Below the pieces are notes generated by a model. The model was given only the letters and a program-made list of their open reading frames with translations, was not told where the DNA came from and did no database searches. Made by a program: the position numbers and the translations under genes. A stretch of DNA of 64,000 bases, taken from the NCBI GenBank assembly GCA_035048815.1, contig JAUCBN010000024.1, positions 8,058,001 through 8,122,000 of the forward strand, in the 5' to 3' direction. The stretch comes from Abelmoschus esculentus (lineage: Eukaryota; Streptophyta; Magnoliopsida; Malvales; Malvaceae). This document shows, one piece after another, positions 51,108 to 62,347 of the stretch; position 1 is the stretch's first letter; every line of letters starts with the position of its first letter.

Positions 51108-51414
51108 AATCCAAATACTTCAAACATGCAATTTTAAAACATAATATTAATACATAATAAACTTACATTCGGGCAAGATCCAAGGGAAACCGAAGAGCAT
51201 CAAAAAATATGTTGGCATTGGTAATGTGTAACCGGCCACCCCTTTTTACCCAATATTACTCTAGGTACACTCACATTGTATAAGTATTCATACATCAACA
51301 ATATATCGCGTTCATTATTATACTTTAACGAACTAATCACAAAACTTAGCAAACCTACACATACTTTGACAAACCAACTACACACTTTATAAACCTGGCT
51401 TTGATACCACCAAA

Positions 51415-54400
51415 TATAACCCCCTTAGCCCAACCTAGATAGAACCGATACTAACAAGTTACAAGGGGAATATCGAACCAAACCCGTGAAGGTCCGATTC
51501 GATAAACAACCCTAAAAACCGATATATATTTTTTCTTTCTTTCTCTTTTCTAGATGCATAATTATGTTCCTACATGTCTTGGTCTCAAACAAAGCATTAA
51601 CGAAAGCAATCAGATCACAACAAGTATTCGATTAAATATTTAGGTGAATTAAGGACTAAAACGTAAAACTTTTAATTTCTATTAATAAAGTAGAAATTCT
51701 TTTCATCAATGTTCAATTAAACACGCAAGTATTCTTCACGGTAAATTTCAAGTCAAACGGATCATTCTAACATTATCAATTGCATATTTCTCTAATTTAG
51801 GGACCAAAATGTAAATCTTCCAAATTAAGAGGTCCTCATTCAAATTAAGTTAATCATCTTGAAATTAAATCAAATTTATGAATTCATGTGAAATTTCAGC
51901 TCAAAATAACATATGTAGGTACCTTAATTGATCAAAGGAAGATATTCGGGACTAAAGTATAATTGCCAGCAACTATCAATTCCTGGTAGTCAAAGGTTTC
52001 AACACCTTCCATAAGGTTTTGGAACTTTTTGTAAAAGGTTTCGAAACTTCCCAGAAAGTTTCGAAACTTTTCGCGTCCAGTAACTTTTTAGAATTGAAAT
52101 TGCTCATAAGGTATCGAAACCTTCCTGAAGGTTTCGAAACTATTTGATAAAGGTTTCGGAACCTTCACTAAGGTTTCGAAACTTTGGGTCTGGAACCCAA
52201 AATTTCCATTACACTAAGTGAACACTAACGTCTCAATACACACCCATTAATTGCTACCACTATATGCACAAGTCCTAAGCACAATTAACAACATATGACA
52301 CATGATCTTCAATGTCAAGAACATCAAGCAAACTATATGCATGCTACCTAGAACATGATTAAAATTCATAACGATCATGTAAGTACATGCTTCAACAATC
52401 CAAGCAACACCATAGTCCATCAATTAACAATCAAGCAACATAGGTCTTATTTCAATATAAACCGAAGTCTAAGTTCACATTCCTCACATTGGTTGGGCTT
52501 ACACATTGTCGAGCCCCAACTTATTTGCCAAAACATACCGAATTTCAGTAACCTTTCCCCTTGGTTTCCTTGCTCCGAATAAAGTCCCAAGTGCCTTTAT
52601 TTTACTGTAAGGGTGAAAAGAGAGCCTAAGCAAACATGCTTAGTGAGGAAGCTCTACACAATATCATCAATGCATCTATTTAAAACCATAATGAAACCAT
52701 AATTTGCAATGCATCACTAAAACCATGCATGCTATCATTTCATGTTCATGTTCATTAAAACACATGCTTCCTTGAGTTTGCACAACCTTATCAAAACAAT
52801 ATATAAATGATGCACAATGTCCTTCTTAAATTCATGTATATATATTGGCATTCTAGTGACCACTTAATATGAACCTTGAGTTCACCGAATACATGGATCC
52901 ATTGTTAGAGACCATTGTCTCGTCATGACACGAAGTCACCATTGACATGACACAAAGTCACCATTATAGCACTACCATGCATGATTGGACACATAGTCTC
53001 CCTTGTTACGTATAGGCGGCTCTACCACGCACGATTGGACACAAAGTCACCCTTGTTACGTGTAGACAATTTTCTGTATTCTCAACATTGTTTATAGTGC
53101 ACTCAAGACAATCCTAATGACATGTCATTCGTATTCAAATCTAAAGTTAGTGTCACTAAGCCAATATCATAATCAAATGTGCATGATAACTTGCTGCTCA
53201 TAATGCATGCATAATATGTTCAACAAATGAACCAAAAGCCATGCCCAAAGGCACCATCATATGTAAGACAATTAACCATATTGTATTCCAATTCATTTCT
53301 CATAATTTTTCATAATCATGGATGCTTGATAAACTATGCATTTCAGCAAGTATTCCATATGCATGCACCAATTCAAATCATGTTCATGCATTTCCAAAAA
53401 TCTCATTGCATTACCAAAATTAATGCCTTTACCGAATGTAGCCGAAACTCATGTTGATATATCAAAAACATTTACTTTATTTACTCTTGAACTATAGAAA
53501 GTTTTCACACTCTTTCATAGTCCCCAAAACAAAACCGTACCAAACGCGATTCGCTTTAAGTCCGAAAACACTCACCGACAAGCGAAACGAGCTTTCGCCG
53601 ATATCTCGTTGATCACGTCAATGCACCAGCACTCAAGCACCTTCTTCTACCTATTCTACAACATTAAAAACAGAGTATTCTCAATTCATTACATGCTCAA
53701 ACCAGCAGCCATATCATACCTCCACAACACTACCGAAAAACCTAGCCGAAAACACCGAAACTTAGCTGAAACATATCCGAAACATCATCATCCCAAAACC
53801 TATTGAATCTAACATCAAATCCACTTCAATTATTAACTAAAAACACATCCAAACCATCCTTATATCTCCAGCAACTTTAAAGCACCTAAAATAGCCCCTA
53901 AAACAACCGAAAAACACTATAAAACAATACTGATTGCATTATTCCGGAATTAAATTAATGTACCATCAATTGAAGACTCAATTAATCATTTAATTGACAT
54001 ATTAATATAATTAAATCCATCTAATTTTAGCATTGAATGAGATCCAAAAAGATTTCACAAAAACATTCACAAAATCATTAGATCTAGCATTGAAAACATA
54101 AAATTAAGTTTTATTCAAAGATTGGCAAGCTAATACTTGGGAATTTTAATAAAGAACCTTAGAAAAGAGTTAGAATCCAGAAAATTACCTTTGAGATCTA
54201 TTCACCAAAAAGATGAAGTTTTCTCTTCTTGATTCCTTGCAATTTGGTGTTGATTTGATAAAATTGATGGTTAGGTTTTGTAAAGAATGGAAAGATGATT
54301 AAAATGAAGTAATATTTGTTGAAAAAGATGCAAAAATCAACAAGGAATTGAAGAAAAGAGATGAAGGAAAATGGAGAAAAAATGAGAGAAAAAGATGAGA

Positions 54401-54851
54401 GAGAAAAGGTAGTTAAGTGAGAAAATGATTATCATCTTTAATTAATCTAATTAAAAAGCATTTTGGTGAATAAATCATTATTTAAAAATTAAATTGGGTT
54501 TATGTCCCTCTAAGGATTCTAAGTATAGCTTGCTTTTCAATTTAGTCACTAAAACAACAATTTTTGAAAATCACAAATTAAGTCCTCCATTGTTTTCCAA
54601 AAATGACAAATTGATCACTTGTGTATAATTAAGCATAATTAAAAATCAATTTAAAGTTCAAATTACATTCTTTTAATTTTGAAACGTCTTTTTAATATTT
54701 TTAAACCATATTCCAAAATTATTATTTTTCTAATTAAAAATATTCTCATTTTATATTTCCCCTGAATAACGAACCGGAGAACCCGATTTGACCCGAATCG
54801 AATTCTCCTAACTAAAGCCTAAACTAATAACACCAAAATCGGTATGTTACA
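51415..54851 (-). mobile_element. Tekay 5' LTR, complete
   Basis: The plus strand runs TATAACCCCCTTAGCCC to ATCGGTATGTTACA, so the element-strand LTR begins TGTAACATACCG. The start five bases from the primer site fits. It contains a cluster of GTTTCGAAAC-type palindromes (51985-52190) and two near-identical blocks around 52975-53070 (CACGCACGATTGGACACAAAGT type). The right end abuts plus-strand ORF-x sequence. Confidence 0.88.
51985..52190. repeat. Cluster of TTTCGAAA palindromes in the LTR
   Basis: At least six copies of GGTTTCGAAAC or close variants, some altered to GTATCGAAACC, separated by 15-40 bp. The unit is self-complementary. Located within the LTR, where transcription-factor sites are expected. 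Confidence 0.8.
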
Positions 54852-55314
54852 TACGATGGACAGACCATGCTTGGCGCTAATCCACTCAACTATACGCAAC
54901 AGATGCATCGACATTGATAGCATCATCAGTGAACAAATATTTGAATGTGCCACCAAAGAAAAAGGTATACTCATTTTCCCCTGTTTAATTATGGCATTGG
55001 GGAATTTAGAAAAGGGTCTCATACATGCCTTTGGACACATACACACCACGACGAGTGGGCTGGACATGGGAGATTTACATGAACATGATGTAAGTGGAAA
55101 AAGCAGTTCCACAAGCCCTTATTCCTCCCACCACCGAACCAACTCCCGCAGAGGCAGGTCAGCAGGTAAACCCAGTTGAATACACAACAACAGGACTCTT
55201 GGAGATCCTGCAGAGGATGGAGAGAAGGCAACTGGCCTTCATGAACTATAGTAAGGAGTTCATAAACGCCATCATCACTATCATCCGAGAAGAACTCCCT
55301 TCATGCACGACTGT
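54852..55314 (+). pseudogene. Plus-strand ORF-x, left part
   Basis: Plus-strand copy of the ORF-x family: RPCLALIHSTI, IDSIISEQIFECATKEKG and IFPCLIMALG. Then, in another frame, come a GWTWEIY-type motif, an in-frame stop near 55080 and an Ala/Pro/Thr-rich tail (IPPTTEPTPAEAG, LLEILQRMERRQLAFMNYSKE). The N-terminal half is absent at the Tekay LTR junction. It is interrupted at 55315 by an LTR element and resumes at 63683 in the same frame. It is probably the third ORF of the plus-strand element whose gag-protease lies at 37207-39184. Confidence 0.7.
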
Positions 55315-56632
55315 GGATGCGTGCCAAATGTGCGCAATTTAGTACAAGTGAAGACGTCGCTAAAAAATAAAGTGATGAGTAAATCGTGTATCATCTCCAT
55401 AGAGATTGGTCTACTCAATATGCTTCCCTTAGTCTTCTTGCTCTATTAAAGAAATAAAATAAAAACACAAGTGATTTGGGTTGTGATTGAACTAAATAAA
55501 GAAAACAAAATAAAGATAGAAAAATTGAATAAAGAAAGTGGCTAGGATCCAGTTGTGCTGTATAGTGGATTTAATCGACTTGTTTCTGTCCAATGCAATC
55601 GTACAACACTGTCTTAGCAGAACTGTAGATTACTGCCTCGACAGTGAAGATACTTGCCCGCCGCGGCAATCCCTTGCTCTTGGGTGGCTTTTACTAAAGT
55701 TCGGTAAAGTGTCCTTAGATAACTTCGCTTATCCTTAAGTCGAAGTGATGTTGATGATTAGTCCTTGATGATACCTCCCGACGTGAATCAATTATAATCA
55801 TTAACCAATCTCGTACTTCTTTTAGCCGCTAAAACTCTAACCTATTCCTAGGCCGAGTTAGTGTTTCCTGATTGAAACACTGTACGTATTCCTTTCGTGA
55901 ATTTAACTCTCCCGATATTAGATAAATGGATTACTTACAAACTTCTCTCCCGAGCTTGAATGCAAGAAAAATGAATGGCAAAGAATAAGCAAACTTCAAT
56001 ATTTTATTGCATTGAAATAAGAAAAAATGTTCAACTTCCTCACACTAATACTTTACAAGTTTCTCCTAAGCCTAAACAAATTTAGAACATAATGTAAAAA
56101 AAGAAAAACTAAAAGATGAAGTCGGCTAGGTCTAAGCTCTTTAATTCCGAATTATCAAGTATGCTCTATGCTTGGATGGTTATGTCTTATATAGACTTGG
56201 CCTAGGGCAAACCTTTCCTAAGTAGAATACAACTTGGAGTAGGGAACAAGTCAAGTACATAAATAAAATATTTCCAAGTTTCTTCCAACTATGAGGCTTT
56301 TTTGCGTGGCCTTGTCTTGGGCTTTCCTCGTACTATCCAACTCCGATCCTTGGGCTTCTTGTCCAACAACGTTCTCCTCATTTTTTCCTCAGCTTGCCCA
56401 CTATATCGTCACTTTTCCTCTACTGCCTCGGCCTCAATTTCTACTGCGATAATACTTTTTCCTGCACAAATAAAAGATGCAGTGAAACTTGCCTTTTGTG
56501 TAAATATTATCTTTAATAGCATAATCCCTAAATAGTCCACATTAAGTATATGCATTGGTTCAAGTAGGTGTAGAATTGATGATTATAGCTCATGAAAGGT
56601 GTAAAAAATGATAGTGAGTTGAGCACTTATCA
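55315..56632 (-). mobile_element. 3' LTR of the deletion derivative
   Basis: The plus strand reads GGATGCGTGCC (TGATGCGTGCC in the partner) to GAGCACTTATCA. On the element strand a TATA-like CTATATAAGACATAAC lies near 56190-56205, a likely LTR promoter. The first base pair has mutated compared with the 5' LTR. Confidence 0.9.
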
Positions 56633-57540
56633 CACACCCCAACTCGAACTATTACTTGTCCTCAAGCAATGCAAACCATCAATTTGCCAAACTCTATTCT
56701 CTCTTGGTCTTATGTTTTCATGTATTCTCCCCACCATAACTATGCCTCTTCTTTAGACCTAACATTTCGGTTACACAAGGGTTTACCTAGAAAACAAGCT
56801 ATAAGATTTTGAGTGTGTGCATTTTTGTGGACATGTTTGATTAAAGGCCTTCTTAGACAAACTCTAAGTTCAAGACAAATAGACTTGGATTTAGTGCAAT
56901 CTTCTTAAAAACAAAAATTTCTTGAGCCAATTTCGGGTACCTCATGTATTATGTTTTCTCTAAAAAAATTCTTTTTTTCTTTTGCTATTCTTTTGAGCAT
57001 GCTAGATCCAATTTGGGGCACCTCTAGCATGAAGAATAGTAATTCCTAGAGCCGATGATAGGCACCTCTAGTCACCTTTCCAGAAATCTAAGTCTTTTTC
57101 ACCTAAGTTCATTAAAAGAATTCCTATAGTCAAACAAGTCCTGAAAGTGTTTATAAGATCAACCTTATAGCAAGCTTTTAAGTTTTCTCCTTAAGTATTC
57201 TAGGGTTAAGTCTTCTAAACAGGACTTAAACATGGTAAGGAGAAAATTTTTTATTGCCTTAAAAGAATAAATTAAGACAATACTGATGAAAATCAGTGCA
57301 AAAGTTTGGGCAACAGATTCAAGTAAAGTGGTGGACATAATTTTTTTAAAAGTCACTTAAATACTCTCTTTCCATGATAAGGACGCGGCAGTAGATTGCC
57401 TCAACAATGGCTCTAGACCCCCAAACTCGAACCAAGCATTGTCCTCAATTCTTATAGTAGGGGCACACAGTAGGTAAAAAAATATGAAAAAAGAAACAAG
57501 TAAGAAAAACAAAAAACAACATATATAAAAGATTCTAAAG
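56633..57540 (-). mobile_element. 3' spacer with paired hairpins and tandem repeats
   Basis: Hairpin 1 next to the LTR is at 56651-56670 (ATTACTTG, TCCT, CAAGCAAT). Hairpin 2 is at 57434-57453 (AAGCATTG, TCCT, CAATTCTT). Each is preceded on the plus strand by CCCCAAACTCGAAC-type sequence, which is a purine run on the element strand. Three GAGCC/GATCC...GGCACCTC repeats are at about 56923, 57003 and 57047. No coding sequence was seen. Confidence 0.75.
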
Positions 57541-59062
57541 ACTCTGAAGAGCTACTATCGACAATTCATTTTCTAGGTCTTGCTGCTGATTGCTTTTGCC
57601 TTGGTGATGGTGATGGCTAAGTTTTTACTTGTCTTGGTGGCTAGACTCTTGTTGGTGGTGTCTGTTGCATGAGAGTGTTTACTTCTTCTCCTTCCTCTTC
57701 TTCGGCAACTTCCTCGATGGCCATTATTTCTTTCCAACCTTCATTTATTGTGTCTGCCCAGGCATAGTGAATGCTTGGCCCGACAGCGGTTGAACTTTGG
57801 TGTACATAGGCATCTATCTCAGTTGATAGATTGTCCATGATGATGGGTGATCATGGTGCAGTACTGAAGACTGCCCTCCTCTTTGATGGTCTTCTACTGA
57901 TAGATGATGCCGCGGTAGAATCTGCTGCCCTAATGGGCCAGCAGCATGAAATTGTTGCTGAGAGCCTATGGGGAATAATGGTCTCGGTCCTCCTAGAGCT
58001 GGTGTCGTCTCGATGTAAGGTGTAGCTATTACGAGCATGTTGTTGGGGAACTCTGGAACTGCACCCCTTGGCTTGGAATGTTATGTAGCATCATTTGGGC
58101 AAGTGTGCTGTTGAAGTCCCTTTGATACTCCATGTATCATTGCTACCTAAGATCCATAGCTGTCATCCTTTGTATTATCTTCTGGTACGGGTCTGCTGCG
58201 GTAGTGGTATGGGCAGTGTCAGGCGTATCTACCGTGCATTGGGCCTTGGTAACTGTGTTAGTAGTGAATTGCTGAGGAGTTACCTGGACTGGCTCTGCTT
58301 GTGTGATCTGCATGATATTGTGGCAGAAGTCTCTGGTCCACCCTCGTCTATAGGCTGTGAATTCATCTATTTCGGTCGTAGGTACAACTGCAATAGTACA
58401 AATTCCAGTAATTAAACAAGAGAAATATAAAGGTCCTCTATCCTTCCTTACCACATTCGTAAATTTCCCTTAGAATAATTTCTCCAACATTGATGCTCCT
58501 TTTGCTGATGATAGATTGGATGAGCACCAATCTCCTCCGGTCCACCATGCTGTTGTGGGAGGTTGGGATGAGACCTCTCTTGACAAATTTGTTCCAAAGC
58601 TTGTCCTCGGGCTTGAGATTTTGCCTTGCTACTGATCCTCTATGGGCACCGGTTTACCAAGGGTTATTGTAGCAAAGGTCGTCCTTTATCAGCTCATAAT
58701 CTTCAATGGTGATATCCTCCATGAATTTAGCATGGACATCACGTTCAGGAGCAAGGCCGTAGAATCGGTTGATTATTTCGGCATCAAGTATGATAGGCCT
58801 GCCTCGGCAATGGACATAGAGAGTCCTTGCTCAGCCCGTGCACATAGAATTCACGCACGATGGTGGCATTGGCTTGGGTTAGTTGTAGGCAGAAGATCTC
58901 CCAATCTTGATACTTGATCTTGTCGAACAAGTAGTGTTTGATGCCGAAATTGTCCTTATTAGAATGTTGGAACCCTTGTTCCTCCCATAGTTGCCTAGCA
59001 ATGAAAGATCTGTTGAAACAGTCTTCAACAATTGCTGGGGCAAAGCGATTATAGGTGGCCAT
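57541..59062 (-). pseudogene. ORF-x of the deletion derivative
   Basis: The start is taken at 59062 (MATYNRFAPAIVEDCFNR), because family members begin with the FxPAIV-type motif. Recognisable stretches: SFIARQLWEEQGFQ, FDKIKYQDWEIFC, TIVREFYVHGL, and, after frame changes, RGPLYFSCLITGIC and RGWTRDF (58454-58300). Next come a Thr/Gln-rich part and an acidic EEVAEEEEGEE segment (57740-57700) before a basic tail. I know this as the putative plant transposon protein domain, with no assigned function. It lies in the post-pol place where some Athila elements carry an env-like ORF, but I see no signal peptide, fusion peptide or membrane anchor. Frameshifts suggest it is inactive. Confidence 0.72.
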
Positions 59063-59222
59063 GAATAGGTAGTGGAGTTTTGAGGATCTTTGAGAGTTTC
59101 TTGAGAAGTTCTGAAAATTGTAAGAAAGCTTGTGAGTAGGTAGAGAGTATTTTGAGAGTAAGATTAGCAAATATTCTAAAGAAAACAAGAATGCAAGAGT
59201 GAATAATTCAAGAGGGAGAGGT

Positions 59223-59338
59223 TATTTATATAGGCCTCGACCTTATAGCCGTTCAAACTACTAGCCGTTTTATAGCCGTTTAACTTTTACTATCGTTGCC
59301 TTTACTATTGTGGCGAGAATCTCGGTAGACTAGCCGTT
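59223..59338 (-). promoter_or_regulatory. Internal promoter of ORF-x: TATA box and four AACGGCTA motifs
   Basis: On the minus strand TATATAAATA lies at 59232-59223, about 160 bp before the ORF-x start codon. Upstream of it are AACGGCTA motifs at 59253-59246, 59269-59262, 59280-59273 and 59338-59331. AACGG is the core of the mitosis-specific activator element bound by plant three-repeat MYB proteins. Seen: the motifs and spacing. Inferred: that they drive separate, possibly cell-cycle-linked, transcription of ORF-x. Confidence 0.6.
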
Positions 59339-59551
59339 ACATTATTCTGCCCTTTAAGACTGTTGTGGCTCTGACACTGTTTTCTGCCCCGGTAGCACTT
59401 TTCCTGCTATGAACTATTTTTCCTTTATTCTTGCTTATTATCCTAAAAAATAAACATAGATACGAAAAAATAATTAAAGAGAAATATAATTATTACAATT
59501 AACTCTAAACTAAACTAATCCTAATATAATAATAAAATTTAAGGAAAAAGA

Positions 59552-60340
59552 TTATGTTAGTGGGGGAGTGCATGCAAATGCATCTCCTAAGGTGAGTATC
59601 TCTTGTATGCCAAAGTAATGCTTCAGGTGTTGGCCATTCTCTTTGATTTCATGTCCATACCTTCTTTTCACTGCACCCTGTATGTCTGGGTAGTGTTCTG
59701 CACTGTTGATTTCCTCCACTTCTTGTTTAATTTTCCTGCCTAGTTTTCGGCTGCAAAATGCATAAATTTTTCTACTGAGTTTACTACCGTGGCAATGGTT
59801 ACTGGAACAGGATATTTTGGTGCTTGCCCCTATTGTGTGTATAGCTTTGCACTCTTCTGGATCATCATATCTTTTCAAATTATGGAAGGCATTGAGTTTG
59901 ACTTGCTGGTCATTGATCCTCATTGTCAACTCTCCTTTTTCCACATCAATTAGAGTGCGTCAAGTGACAAGGAAAGGTCTTCCAAGGATGATCGGTGCAT
60001 TCTCATCTGCTTCACAATCAAGGATAAGAAAGTCATCGGGGAAAATGAATTTATCTATTCTTACCAGTATGTCCTTGATTTTTTCTTCTAGTTGCACATA
60101 TGATCGATCTGCAAGTTAGAGCATTATTGTTGTTGGTTTTTCCCTTCCTATTCCAAGCTTTTGGAAGACGGATTTAGGCATCAAATTTATGCTCTCTCTA
60201 AGGTCGCATAGGACCTTTCTTTCATGATGGTTACCAATCGCACAAGGTATGGTTAAGCATCCAGGATCCTTCAATTTTGGTGGCTTGCGGTTGTGCAGCA
60301 TTTCCATACACCCTTCGGTAGCAACCACTGTTTCGAACTC
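59552..60340 (-). pseudogene. Protease and junction peptide spanning a pol deletion
   Basis: 60328-60116 encodes the protease entry (PPKLKDPGCLTIPCAIGNH, LCDLRESINLMPKSVFQKLGIG), with Arg-Glu where LGAS is usual, so the catalytic region is altered. The frame at 59944-59552 begins with the protease-RT linker (GELTMRINDQQVKLNAF) and ends with GHEIKENGQHLKHYFG, the integrase C-terminal end. Compare KVNGKRLKHYSG in the pol at 42920-45725. RT, RNase H and the integrase core therefore lie in a deletion between these two parts. Confidence 0.8.
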
Positions 60341-60544
60341 ACCAAGATCTTTCTCTTAGACACAATGTCTTTCAAGAATTTAGTATAGTTAGGCATTTGT
60401 TCAATTGCCTCTACAAATGTCAAGTTGATGTGGACTTGCTTTAAAATATCAAGAAATTTCTTAAATTAATGATGCTGTTTTTTCTTTTTTCAACCTTTGT
60501 GGGAAAATTGGTGGTGGTCTTATCTCTTTCAGGGTTTTTTTAGT

Positions 60545-62237
60545 TTAGAAATTAATGCCTGACACCATTGGGTTTGTTGTTGTCTCGGCATCTTGTTGAG
60601 GTACTACCGAGTGCTCTGCTAGGGTAGTGTTTTCTGTTGGGATTTGATCGGTTTGTTCAGCATCCAAGTCCTTTTTGTTTGGTTGTGTTGATGGGACTTT
60701 GTCTGTTGAGCTTTCTACTTTTTCCTTCAGCTGTAGACCACTCCTAGTAGTGATTGCCTTGCACTGTTTATGTCCCATTACCTTAGCAACTTCAGTATTG
60801 CTAGGTAATCCTCCTTGTGGTCTAGTGTTTACGTTCTGGGAAAACTGCCCGACCTGAGTTTCCAATGCCTTTATTGTTGTCTCTTGGTTCTGTAACCTCA
60901 TCTCAGTCCTACTTATAAATGCATTTGTTCTTTTAATGAAGTTATTGTTCTCTGCCATGTATTATTCAGTTTTCATCATAAAGGATTTCGAAGAATTTTC
61001 TAATGAACTTATAGGCTGCTACATCTGCATTTGCTGCGGCAGCATAGGCTATTACATCTGCTGCGGTGGCAGATATAGCATTTGTTGCTGGAAACTTGAT
61101 GGTTGAGTAGTTGAATTTAAGGCATTGTTCGGATTACTCCATGAAAAGTTTGGATACCTCTTCCATGAGGGGTTGTATGTGTTGGACATCATATTGTTTC
61201 GGTTGTAGTTTCCAACATACAGGCTAGACTCTTGATTCTACATACACTCAGAAGAATTGTGGTTACCTCTACATAAATTGCAAAAGGAATCAATGGCCTT
61301 AACCTCATGAGTATTTTTCTGTAGTTGCATGTTTTGCATCATTTCGGTAAGTGAGGCCAATTGTGCTGCCACTGAATTTGATGTTTCTAACTCATTTACT
61401 GTGGCTTGGCGTCTTACTCCTCCTCGCCTAGATGTAGGGAATTAAAAATCATTCTTAGTGAGTTTGTTCAGTATCTCAATAGCTTTCTCATGTGCTTTAT
61501 CAAGTAATGTTCCATTTGTCGAGGCATCTAACATCATCCTTGTCGGGGAATTGGTGGCATTATAAAACATTGCAACTTGTGTCCATAGTGGAAATCCGTA
61601 CGAAGGACACTTGTGCAATAACTCTCTGTAGTGCTCCCATGTACATAGGTTCATCATCAGCCTGTCGAAAAGAAGTAATTTTATTACGAATCCTATCATA
61701 TAAATTGGTAAGATTAAAGCGTGTAATGAAATCTCGGTACAATTCACTCCAAGATCCTATTGATCCTGCTGGAATGCTATTTAGCCAGGTTTTTGCCCTA
61801 TCCCTCAGTGAATAGGGAAACAATTTCAATCTTAAGACGTCTTCATGGACTCCTTGGATTTTGAAAGAGTTACATATTTTAATGAATGACTTAAGATGTT
61901 GCCTAGCATCTTCTGTTATTGACCCCCCAAATTGTCCAATAATGTTTAGCATATTGAACATTACAGGTTTCAGTTCAAAGTGGGTCGCTTCTATTTCAGG
62001 TGTAACCACTCTCGGATTTAACCCATTTAGATCTTCCTCCAGGAAGTCTCTGACAGTCAGCTACCGCGGCAATGGTGGAGATGGAAGGCCTTCATTGCCG
62101 GCAGGTAAGTTCTGATATGCTTGATTTCCTTGATGTCCTGTCATAGCTCCTTGGATTTATCTCCTCAACCTCTGATGTGTACGTTCGATTTCTAGATCTA
62201 ACGCGTAAAAAGGATTTGTAGGGTTGGCCCTGGTCAT
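60545..62237 (-). pseudogene. Athila-like gag of the deletion derivative
   Basis: Starts at the ATG at 62237 (MTRANPTNPFYALD). It has early stops near 62160 and 62060. The capsid core at 62009-61560 reads HFELKPVMFNMLNIIGQFGG, EDARQHLKSFIKICNSF, RLKLFPYSLRDRAKTWLNS and RFNLTNLYDRIRNKITSFRQ. A frame change follows, then CPSYGFPLWTQVAMFYN. The C-terminal part at 60958-60545 has LETQVGQFSQNVNTRPQGGLPS and CKAITTRSG. It is homologous to the plus-strand gag at 37207. Confidence 0.9.
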
Positions 62238-62322
62238 ACACCAAAAATAAACCAAAGTAAAAAAAATAAAAATAAAATAACTAAAAATCAGGAAAATAAA
62301 GAAAACAAAATTCAGTCGTCAA

Positions 62323-62340
62323 TCCCCGACAACGGCGCCA
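62323..62340 (-). other. Primer binding site, tRNA-Asp type
   Basis: The element strand reads TGGCGCCGTTGTCGGGGA. It is the complement of the tRNA-Asp 3' end with one mismatch. It starts seven bases inside the 5' LTR boundary. Confidence 0.88.
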
Positions 62341-62347
62341 AAAACAT

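Larger units (their letters stand above)
45706..54851 (-). mobile_element. Tekay/Del-type chromovirus (Ty3/gypsy)
   Basis: Minus-strand element. The complete 5' LTR is at 51415-54851 (3,437 bp) and the 3' LTR is truncated to its first 846 bp (45706-46551). The primer site at 51397-51409 reads TGGTATCAAAGCC on the element strand, one mismatch from the initiator tRNA-Met type. The polypurine tract AAGAGGGGGAGAGT lies at 46552-46565 against the 3' LTR. The internal region is about 4.86 kb with gag-pol in one nominal frame. A chromodomain-like C-terminus defines the lineage. Because the left LTR is truncated, no TSD can be checked. Confidence 0.92.

Noticed and set aside
57541..59062. Calling ORF-x a retroviral envelope gene
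   Set aside because: The position after pol fits, but I see no signal peptide, fusion peptide or membrane anchor. The motifs fit the plant transposon protein family better.
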